47,539 nt of DNA, taken from positions 1 to 47,539 of the forward strand of contig JALHTN010000473.1 in NCBI GenBank assembly GCA_022865865.1, given 5' to 3'. The notes under the pieces were generated by a model. That model searched no databases, had not been told where the DNA came from, and worked only from the letters and a program-made list of their open reading frames with translations. The first letter of the stretch is position 1. The number at the start of each line of letters is the position of its first letter. Made by a program: the position numbers and the translations under genes. Shown one piece after another: positions 34,512-40,204 of the stretch. Origin of the DNA: Anaerolineales bacterium. GTDB taxonomy: Bacteria > Chloroflexota > Anaerolineae > Anaerolineales > UBA4823.

Positions 34512-35005
34512 GTCTCAGTTCCTTGCGTGAGTGGTGTGAGTGAGTACATCAGCAGCCTGCGACCTAATTCACGGAAATCAGCTTCACTACCATCCAGCTG
34601 ATAACCCATGTAGCGCGCCAGGCTGGTCATTGCCGAGGGGTGTCGTTGGGCGTAATCCAGGATAATCAGTTCACCCTGATCAGGTGTGAGCTGTTCAGCC
34701 AGCATATTAATCTCACGACTGCCAACTTGTATCCTGACATTCTGGTTGGCTTTAATGTTCTTTACCCAATCGCTCTTTTCCCCCCAGGCGGCCGCAATAT
34801 AATAAGTGTCGCTGGAAGGGTCGAATTTTACAACTTCCAGCACAACATGGCGCGGCTGTCCGCTAATGCGGCCGGTGTGAGTTAGCTTCAGAGCCCTGTT
34901 ACCCAGGAGCCATCCCAAATGTATTTTATATAACCAGATTGGAGCTCGAAATAGGAAGCGGGTGAGGCCCCTGGGAGGTTTGAGTTCGGTAATTTTTTCA
35001 ACCAT
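34508..35005 (-). CDS. Nitroreductase-family deazaflavin (F420)-dependent oxidoreductase
   Basis: A 165-residue split beta-barrel protein of the Ddn/DUF385 family: LKLTHTGRISGQPRHVVLEV, then YYIAAAWGEKSDWVKNIKAN. Family members bind F420 or related flavins and reduce unsaturated compounds, though many have no known substrate. It has no obvious cofactor gene nearby. Eight bases follow the methyltransferase stop; the end overlaps YhfC by four bases. Confidence 0.85.
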   Translation of the reverse strand: MVEKITELKPPRGLTRFLFRAPIWLYKIHLGWLLGNRALKLTHTGRISGQPRHVVLEVVKFDPSSDTYYIAAAWGEKSDWVKNIKANQNVRIQVGSREINMLAEQLTPDQGELIILDYAQRHPSAMTSLARYMGYQLDGSEADFRELGRRLLMYSLTPLTQGTET

Positions 35006-35013
35006 AAGGGTCT

Positions 35014-35655
35014 CTAATTTTTTTGGGCGCTGATCAGTTCACTCGGTACGCCGGCTTGCACGATCACCTGGCGTTGGATGTTTGTGAAACCAGCCTTCTG
35101 GACAAGATCGAATAGCTCTAATGGGCGGCATCCGCCGCACATTGCAGGAGAGATGGAAAAGACCCCTTTCCAGACCGAAACCAGTGCTCTAGACGGCAGG
35201 TCAATCCCTTCGGTGAGCGCTAAGATCACCAACCCCCCGTTGGGTCTTAAAACCCTCCAAAAATCTAGCAATAGCTGGCCAAGATCAGCCAGGGGCAGCA
35301 GATCGAGCACATAGGCTGCGTAAAGACGGTCAAATCCCTGATCTGCATATGGCAGCTGGCGGGCGTCTGCCTGGCAGATCGTGGAACCAATGCGCTCGTG
35401 GGTCAACCGGACCATAACCGGTGAGAGATCTAATCCATAAACCACACCACCGGGAGTAATTGCTTGCTCAATTTTATTAAGCTCTTTGCCAGTACCCGCG
35501 CCGATGCTGAGCACCCGTAAACCCTGCTCCAGCTGCAAGGCCTGGAAGCCGCGTTCCTTCGCTCGTCCTTCGTAGAATTCGAACCAGTCATAGCGGCTGC
35601 CGATGCGATCATAGAACTTTTGGGCAGCCGGGGTGGGTAGGATTTTCTCAGGCAT
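35014..35655 (-). CDS. Class I SAM-dependent methyltransferase
   Basis: A 213-residue methyltransferase of the UbiE/Methyltransf_11 type: motif I LRVLSIGAGTGKELNKIEQA, motif II YGLDLSP, ADARQLPYAD and LLLDFWRVLRPNGGLVIL. The motif-I Ser-Ile-Gly in place of Asp-Leu-Gly is a small variant. A late MCGGCRPLELFDLVQKAGF holds two cysteines. First gene of the operon that leads into the F420-type enzyme, YhfC and the ABC exporter. Substrate unknown. Confidence 0.88.
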   Translation of the reverse strand: MPEKILPTPAAQKFYDRIGSRYDWFEFYEGRAKERGFQALQLEQGLRVLSIGAGTGKELNKIEQAITPGGVVYGLDLSPVMVRLTHERIGSTICQADARQLPYADQGFDRLYAAYVLDLLPLADLGQLLLDFWRVLRPNGGLVILALTEGIDLPSRALVSVWKGVFSISPAMCGGCRPLELFDLVQKAGFTNIQRQVIVQAGVPSELISAQKN

Positions 35656-35671
35656 CTTGATTCCTGATTAA

Positions 35672-35700
35672 AGAATAGTGCAATTATCCACGGCTGGCAA
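35672..35700 (-). promoter_or_regulatory. Promoter of the methyltransferase-YhfC-ABC operon
   Basis: TTGCCA (35700-35695) and TATTCT (35677-35672) are 17 bases apart on the minus strand, with AGGA ahead of the ATG at 35655. Confidence 0.6.
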
Positions 35701-35742
35701 TATGTGCTTTGTCATATTTGCGGGTCATTTTGAAGGAAATTA

Positions 35743-35770
35743 AAAACGCATCCAATTAAGGGTGCGTTTT
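35743..35770. terminator. Two-way hairpin terminator
   Basis: AAAACGCATCC (35743-35753) pairs with GGGTGCGTTTT (35760-35770), 11 pairs with one wobble. On the minus strand TTTTTAATTT follows the stem, which suits termination of transcripts from the gene at 36311-36925 before they reach the methyltransferase operon. Confidence 0.7.
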
Positions 35771-35774
35771 AGTT

Positions 35775-36310
35775 TCTTTGCATTTTTCCACCAGATTAGT
35801 TGCGCAAAGGATTACAAAATGTGCAAATATCCTTGACTGACAACCACATCAACTTGAGTTGGAAAACGATATCAATAATGATTCGAAATCCGATTTTTTC
35901 ACTCCTGGCTCCTAAACAAGGGTATTTCTTTGCCCATCTCGCTGTACCTATTAATGTCAATGCAGTATGGCTCAGTAAACTCGTTCAAAGTAAAGAGTGC
36001 CATTATTTTTCACGAGACAAATCAGCCAGGTCTGGGTGAGTGACTTTCTAATACCCTCTGCTGATAGGCAGGGTGGTATCTTATGGTAAATCAATTGATT
36101 ATTGACGGAAAGGAACAATTCATGGATAACACAGATAGCTTCTGGGTTGGCTGCCGCTAACTGTGTCAGGTTCGCAGTCCTGGGCTATATCCAAACCATA
36201 TTCGGGATATATTAATAAGGCCCGTTTGAATTTATGGATATTATTTCTACCGGTTATCAATCCAGCGCTAACCTCTAATGAAATTTGTGTTCAGTTGTTG
36301 ATAATTCGCA
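35775..36310. other. Gene-poor region
   Basis: More than 500 bases, AT-rich, with no gene I can support. A 79-codon frame (35800-36039) starts with TTG, has no ribosome site and no family likeness. A 12-codon frame at 36122-36160 (MDNTDSFWVGCR) has GGAA upstream but may be chance. Possibly decayed sequence. Confidence 0.5.
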
Positions 36311-36925
36311 TTAAATCAGGGTCAGAGTGAGAAGCCCCTCATCGACCCAGGCATACCCAAATCCGAAATAGGGAAACCTGTGGCGACGTTGCTGGATGAT
36401 TTCAGTTGCTTTTAAATCAACCCTGATATCTTGGCCACATTTTCCGCTCATCGCCTCTGTCCAGGCATACCCATGTCCTGAATATGGAAAGCTCCAGGAT
36501 CGTTTTCGGTTCACTTGTGTAGCTTGCAAGCTGAGCTGGTTTCCACCTATCCTGCCTTCAGTTTTCTGCTGCCAAGCATACCCAAGTCCCCCGTAAGGGA
36601 AGGCCCATTTGCGGTCTTTGCCTACTTCCGTCGTAATGAGCTCCACCGCGATATCGCTATTTGCATCGTTCATTTTTTGTGTCCAGGCATATCCTAAACC
36701 CAACCATGGGAAGCGGATTGTCTTGCTCCTCGCGACCTGGCTTGCGGTAAGAGGAATTTCAAGAGTATCCCCATTTTCTTTGATCATTTCAACAAGTGAA
36801 TCATAATCAATCTGCGCAACATTCCTTGGGGGTTCAGGAGGGTTACCCTCCTGAAGGGGTTGCTTGCAGCTGGGGCACTTTCCCGACCAGCCTTTGTATT
36901 CACAATTACATGCAGTGCAGAACAT
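36311..36925 (-). CDS. Zinc-ribbon protein with four FPYxGxGYAW repeats
   Basis: A 204-residue soluble protein. The N-terminus has a zinc ribbon (MFCTACNCEYKGWSGKCPSC; cysteines 3, 6, 17, 20). From about residue 58 follow four units of 37-38 residues, each with Thr-x-Val-x-Arg, a Trp or Arg, and the motif FPYxGxGYAW: FPWLGLGYAW (72-81), FPYGGLGYAW (109-118), FPYSGHGYAW (146-155) and FPYFGFGYAW (184-193). I know no named family with this unit. Strong spacing suggests a closed beta structure such as a small propeller or barrel. AAGGAG lies before the ATG and a good promoter upstream. Function unknown. Confidence 0.75.
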   Translation of the reverse strand: MFCTACNCEYKGWSGKCPSCKQPLQEGNPPEPPRNVAQIDYDSLVEMIKENGDTLEIPLTASQVARSKTIRFPWLGLGYAWTQKMNDANSDIAVELITTEVGKDRKWAFPYGGLGYAWQQKTEGRIGGNQLSLQATQVNRKRSWSFPYSGHGYAWTEAMSGKCGQDIRVDLKATEIIQQRRHRFPYFGFGYAWVDEGLLTLTLI

Positions 36926-36968
36926 CTACGTCTCCTTATCTATGGAAAGGGCGTCATCGCGTAACTAC

Positions 36969-36997
36969 AGCATAGCAGGATAGCGTGCTTATTGCAA
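36969..36997 (-). promoter_or_regulatory. Promoter of the FPYxGxGYAW repeat gene
   Basis: TTGCAA (36997-36992) and TATGCT (36974-36969) are separated by exactly 17 bases on the minus strand, about 45 bases before the ATG at 36925. Confidence 0.6.
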
Positions 36998-37244
36998 CAT
37001 CCCTATGTATTAATTGGGGTCCTCCTGGAGGATTGTTTTGTGGTTCATGGAGGCGAAGTTCATAAAGATTTCCCATCGGAGAAATATTCAACCGGTTGAC
37101 AAAGGGTTCAATAATAAAAGATTTCTGGGAGAGTCTGCCTGGATAAGGGTATTTTGAAGTAGTTGATTTATTTCTGTCATATAATCTCACCCCTCATTAT
37201 TAAAGTTATATTATCCTATATATCGAATTACTCCATTCTTTCGC
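36998..37244. other. Intergenic region at the left edge of the cassette cluster
   Basis: About 250 bases with no supported gene. A minus-strand frame of 78 codons at 36954-37190 and a second short frame starting MTEINQLLQN read partly gene-like in two phases, which would fit a decayed gene, but neither is strong. Confidence 0.35.
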
Positions 37245-37379
37245 TTCACCAGCGAAAAAATCCAAAAGGTGGAGGCCGATCCCCAGTGGGACTACCGCGA
37301 GATCCAGACTGAACACGGCCTGACAGAAACCTACGAACTTGTAGAAATCCTGCTGGAAATTGGAGCAAGTGCTGACTAA
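37245..37379 (+). pseudogene. Coding-like fragment ending inside an attC-like site
   Basis: An open plus-strand frame gives 44 residues ending TETYELVEILLEIGASAD with balanced, coding-like codons, and its TAA lies inside the left core of the attC-like site at 37374-37380. The frame is open back to about 37180 but has no ATG; the only internal start is a GTG at 37269 without a ribosome site. It looks like the 3-prime end of a cassette gene whose front is lost. No family recognised. Confidence 0.4.
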
Positions 37380-37515
37380 CCCCTCTCTTGAGCGGACACC
37401 GCCACGGCAGCAGGCCATGATCGGAATCGCTCGCGACTCTCTAGCTCCCCTCGATTTCCACTCTCCCTTGCTTTTGGCGCGGGGATCACCGGTCCGTTCT
37501 CCGGAGTGGTTATAT
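37374..37515. other. attC-like site (degenerate, about 142 bp)
   Basis: Left end GACTAACCCCTCTCTTGAGC and right end, read as its complement, ATATAACCACTCCGGAGAAC align as an imperfect inverted repeat that continues into CGGAC on both sides. The outer cores (GACTAAC, GTTATAT) deviate from RYYYAAC and GTTRRRY by one base each. It follows the DUF4760-like gene by 45 bases. Confidence 0.45.
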
Positions 37516-37560
37516 GGCTTAATTGGCGTTCTCAGCAACGTATCCTTGTAGCTTAGCTTA

Positions 37561-38067
37561 TTAGCTTGGTTTCCAATCTTGATGTTCGATATGTGCCGGA
37601 ACTGCAGGCCTTGTCTTTTCTCTATCCATAATTCTCTCAGCCAACCATTGCGTCCATTCCCCCCAAGTTTCTCGATCCAACGATTTGCGCTCATCCTCCA
37701 CAAATCGGCGGAGCTTCAACCATGCCGTTACAATGATCCCAGAAAAGAAATCTTCAACTAATTCCAGGCTTAATTCCTCCTTATACACCAGAACCCCTAA
37801 TCCTTCTAAGCTGGCAATAGTGAAATATAAATCATCCATTCGCTCACCCGCCAGTTCTTCAACTTGCTCCTTACTTTGATTATCCGGCAGTTGAGGGATG
37901 ACTCGAACTCCCCTCATGAATTCTAGAGATTGAAAGGTTTTGAACAATTCAAGAGCGGATTCTCGTTCTCGGGATATCCTGAATTGTCGTAATTCTACTC
38001 CAGCAAAGATCAGACCGCTTGCTGCTGCAATTACAGATAACACATCGACGACAGTTGACAGGTCCAT
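37561..38067 (-). CDS. DUF4760-like small membrane protein
   Basis: A 168-residue protein with one N-terminal membrane helix (VVDVLSVIAAASGLIFAGVE, about 6-25) followed by a cytoplasmic helical domain: REFRISRE-like basic stretch, then LELFKTFQSLEFMRGVRVIP, ELAGERMDDLYFTIASLEGL and LELVEDFFSGIIVTAWLKLR. This order matches DUF4760-type proteins, common in accessory DNA with unknown role. AGGAGAG precedes the ATG. It lies between two attC-like sites, so it is probably the gene of an integron cassette. Confidence 0.75.
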   Translation of the reverse strand: MDLSTVVDVLSVIAAASGLIFAGVELRQFRISRERESALELFKTFQSLEFMRGVRVIPQLPDNQSKEQVEELAGERMDDLYFTIASLEGLGVLVYKEELSLELVEDFFSGIIVTAWLKLRRFVEDERKSLDRETWGEWTQWLAERIMDREKTRPAVPAHIEHQDWKPS

Positions 38068-38182
38068 TTTCTCTCCTCTTGGTTGTGCGAATTGAATTTA
38101 GAAGATCAGGAAGCCACATGACAATTGCGTGAGCTGCTCGCCGGTGTTGCAGAGAAACTATGCTAATCCGGAACCATTTATT

Positions 38183-38240
38183 GCCCAAAATGCGCCGATT
38201 CGCAGAGCCGAAGGCGAGTCCATTCAACGCGGGGTTAGAC
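38183..38240 (-). other. attC-like site (58 bp)
   Basis: On the minus strand it starts with GTCTAAC, a full RYYYAAC core, and ends with TTTGGGC, which has TTRRRY but T for the first G. Inside, GACTCGC and GCGAATC (7 pairs with one wobble) flank a 10-base centre, the usual L-box layout. It begins 31 bases after the DMT transporter stop. Confidence 0.5.
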
Positions 38241-38271
38241 AAGAAGTTTTTGATTTTGCGTCCTAGTCGGA

Positions 38272-38733
38272 TCATCCTTTGGGCAATAGAACCCATGTTC
38301 CCAGCACTAATAAACCAAGGCCTCCGATGCGAGCCCAATTTAGCGGAATAGGTTGTCCACCCGTGAAGCCAAAGGTATCCACTAAAACACCAACCATCAT
38401 TTGACCGGTGATAATCATCGCAAGCCCCGCCGCAACACCGGTTTTGGGCAACGCATATGCAATACCCGCAATAATACCAATCCCAAGCAGCGCTGCGATA
38501 GCCATTACTCCTAACGTAGGAGCCTGGATGTCCGAGAAGGAGGCATTTCCTTGTCGAACGTAGATTACTACCAGAAGTAGACCTGCGGCTACTCCCGCAA
38601 GGGCGTTGACCAACAATCCGGTTAGAATTGCCCCCGTATTTTTCCCTGCGGTACTAATGAGCGAAGATTGTACACCTATAGCCAGGCCACTAAAAAGTGC
38701 AACGGCAAGCGCGGTCAAGATTAATTTCTGCAT
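38272..38733 (-). CDS. DMT-family transporter (DUF606/YdcZ type)
   Basis: A 153-residue integral membrane protein with five helices, normal length for the DUF606 half-size drug/metabolite transporters, which often work as pairs. Typical stretches are ALFSGLAIGVQSSLISTAGK, VNALAGVAAGLLLVVIYVRQ and KTGVAAGLAMIITGQMMVGV followed by DTFGFTGG. AAAGGACA precedes the ATG. A broken small membrane gene lies just upstream in the same cassette, and an attC-like site just downstream. Substrate unknown. Confidence 0.9.
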   Translation of the reverse strand: MQKLILTALAVALFSGLAIGVQSSLISTAGKNTGAILTGLLVNALAGVAAGLLLVVIYVRQGNASFSDIQAPTLGVMAIAALLGIGIIAGIAYALPKTGVAAGLAMIITGQMMVGVLVDTFGFTGGQPIPLNWARIGGLGLLVLGTWVLLPKG

Positions 38734-38810
38734 ATTGTCCTTTTACATCATTCACGCTTAGATATTGACTTCTGTCTGAGTAAACAGGCGGTCAGTCACA
38801 AGAGATTCAC

Positions 38811-38992
38811 TCAGTGTTTTTTTTGCTTTTTCGTCCAGTACGAACAACCCAAAACCACAAGTCCGATTACATTGGCAGCAGCGAATTTGAATGTACCAGA
38901 CCTACCCAAGAAATTACAAACTCGTTCATCAAAAGGCCGAGCGTGCCAATCATCAATATCGCGAAAGCGCTCAACCCAATATTTTTCAGCAT
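38811..38992 (-). pseudogene. Frameshifted small two-helix membrane protein
   Basis: From the ATG at 38992 the frame encodes MLKNIGLSAFAILMIGTLGL and further hydrophobic residues, then stops early after 41 residues. In the next phase the sequence continues as GTFKFAAANVIGLVVLGCSY and a lysine-rich end up to TGA at 38811. The total of 182 bases is one short of a codon multiple, so a single lost base near 38903-38908 (within CTTGGG) would restore a protein of about 60 residues with two membrane helices. It may be a true mutation or an assembly error. Confidence 0.55.
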
Positions 38993-39017
38993 GAAGTGTT
39001 CTCTTTTTCTTTTTGTT

Positions 39018-39148
39018 GCCTAACGGTTTGCGTTACCTGCCTGTGGGTGGGACGAGATAACGTTTATTGATCAGTATAAACCTAAAGCCAGAACCAAAAC
39101 TTGAAAAACGCGACGAATCCTACAGGTCAGGTGCACGCTTTGTTAGGT
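39018..39148 (-). other. attC recombination site (131 bp)
   Basis: On the minus strand it runs from ACCTAAC (39148-39142, RYYYAAC) to GTTAGGC (39024-39018, GTTRRRY). Its ends form an imperfect inverted repeat: CCTAAC, then GCGT, ACCTG and CCTGT on one side match the other side with small spacers. The TAA stop of the methyltransferase lies within the first core, a hallmark of cassette genes. Confidence 0.8.
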
Positions 39149-39775
39149 GGAGACTGACTTTTGTGCAATCACCCAAAGAAAGGTAATTGGATTGTCAAAT
39201 TCATCTGCTGTCTCGTCAATTGCACTGATGATGTTCAAACCTGCTTCTTTTACGAGTCGTCGGTTGGTTTCACTATCAAAGTTGCTCCAGTACATGGGCA
39301 TACCCAGCCAGTCCGCATTGAAATACGCTTCTGTTGAATGAGCTCCCATCGTTATTACCAGCAATCCTCCGGGGCGTAACCATGATGCTATCTTGTTTAG
39401 GAGCTCTACCTGTTCCTGGCGTGGCACATGGATAATGGAGTAAAAGGCTGTTACTGCATCAAAGCTATCATCTGGAAAGTCAAGTGTTGTCATGTCTGCA
39501 TGAATGAACTTCGCCGCGGGAACTTTCTGTTGTGCGAGCGCAACTTGCCGTGCTGAAATGTCCACACCTATGACAGCAAACTTTTCTGCAAGCTGCTGAG
39601 TTGTCGGCATACCTGAGCCACAACCTAGCTCAAGTACTTCAGCACCCTTAGGTAATTTTTCAATTAAGACAGAAGTATATTTGGCGCGTTCTTCAACCCT
39701 AACATCGCTTGCCCATTCCTCATGCTGTTCAGCAATATGATCATACCCGTCTGTAACTATTTGTTTAGGATCCAT
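39143..39775 (-). CDS. Class I SAM-dependent methyltransferase (integron cassette gene)
   Basis: A 210-residue methyltransferase: motif I GAEVLELGCGSGMPTTQQLA, motif II VIGVDISARQ, AKFIHADMTTLDFPDDSFDA and LNKIASWLRPGGLLVITMGA. The N-terminus (YDHIAEQHEEWASDVR) and overall shape fit the Methyltransf_11/25 group. Target unknown. Its stop codon is embedded in the first core of the attC site at 39018-39148, and a GTTAGGT core lies about 30 bases before its ATG, so gene plus attC form a complete cassette. Confidence 0.9.
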   Translation of the reverse strand: MDPKQIVTDGYDHIAEQHEEWASDVRVEERAKYTSVLIEKLPKGAEVLELGCGSGMPTTQQLAEKFAVIGVDISARQVALAQQKVPAAKFIHADMTTLDFPDDSFDAVTAFYSIIHVPRQEQVELLNKIASWLRPGGLLVITMGAHSTEAYFNADWLGMPMYWSNFDSETNRRLVKEAGLNIISAIDETADEFDNPITFLWVIAQKSVST

Positions 39776-39812
39776 AAGCTATTTCAAATTCAATATCTGG
39801 TCGCCACCTAAC

Positions 39813-40204
39813 TGGTTGATAACCAAACGTCTTAATGCTCGATTACAACCATACTCATCCTATCCGAGTCAATTTTGAGACAAACTAGATATAGTCATTC
39901 AGGAGAACATTATCTACACATAATTTGAGTCTTAAGTAAATTAATGGAGCTTACCCCTAAAAATATCACGATAATTGATTATATCAATTTCTATGAAACC
40001 AAAATCTAAAAAGGATTCCCAATGACCATCTGATTTTTTTTCATAACAGCATTCTCCCCGACTGATAAGAAGCTTGCCATAACTTTTTCAACAAACAGAA
40101 TCTATATGCGACTGTGACCCATTTCATTTCCCCCAATCTCGCATTATGTTATAGTAGCAATATCGATCCTTTCTCTTTCAACTATGGTTGTGGAAGGAAT
40201 TCCG
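39813..40204. other. AT-rich intergenic region
   Basis: About 390 bases without a gene. It would be the place for an attI site or promoter if an integrase had once been here, but I find no second GTTRRRY partner and no integrase remnant. A TATAGT at 40150-40155 is a weak -10 candidate for the following gene. Confidence 0.4.

Larger units (their letters stand above)
37374..39812. mobile_element. Integron cassette cluster without integrase (CALIN-like)
   Basis: Three attC-like sites (37374-37515, 38183-38240, 39018-39148) and a leading GTTAGGT core (39812-39806 on the minus strand) divide this stretch into cassette-sized units: a methyltransferase, a broken small membrane gene plus a DMT transporter, a DUF4760-like protein and a gene fragment. 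Single short genes of unrelated function, all close to an attC-like site on the 3-prime side, fit integron cassettes. No tyrosine-recombinase integrase gene is present in the window. Confidence 0.65.

Noticed and set aside
35800..36039. Plus-strand 79-codon frame
   Set aside because: TTG start, no ribosome site, low-complexity composition, no family recognised.
36122..36160. 12-codon peptide frame with a weak ribosome site
   Set aside because: Too short to judge, with no downstream gene it could regulate as a leader peptide.
36954..37190. Minus-strand 78-codon frame
   Set aside because: It covers the promoter of the repeat gene and lacks a ribosome site; at most a decayed remnant.
37206..37703. 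Minus-strand 165-codon frame
   Set aside because: It overlaps the end of the DUF4760-like gene and the attC-like site, with no family likeness or ribosome site.
38814..39023. Plus-strand 69-codon frame
   Set aside because: Antisense to the frameshifted membrane gene, whose two phases read far better as protein.
37374..40204. Integron integrase gene or attI site
   Set aside because: No tyrosine-recombinase motif is found on either strand here, so the cluster is described as lacking an integrase.
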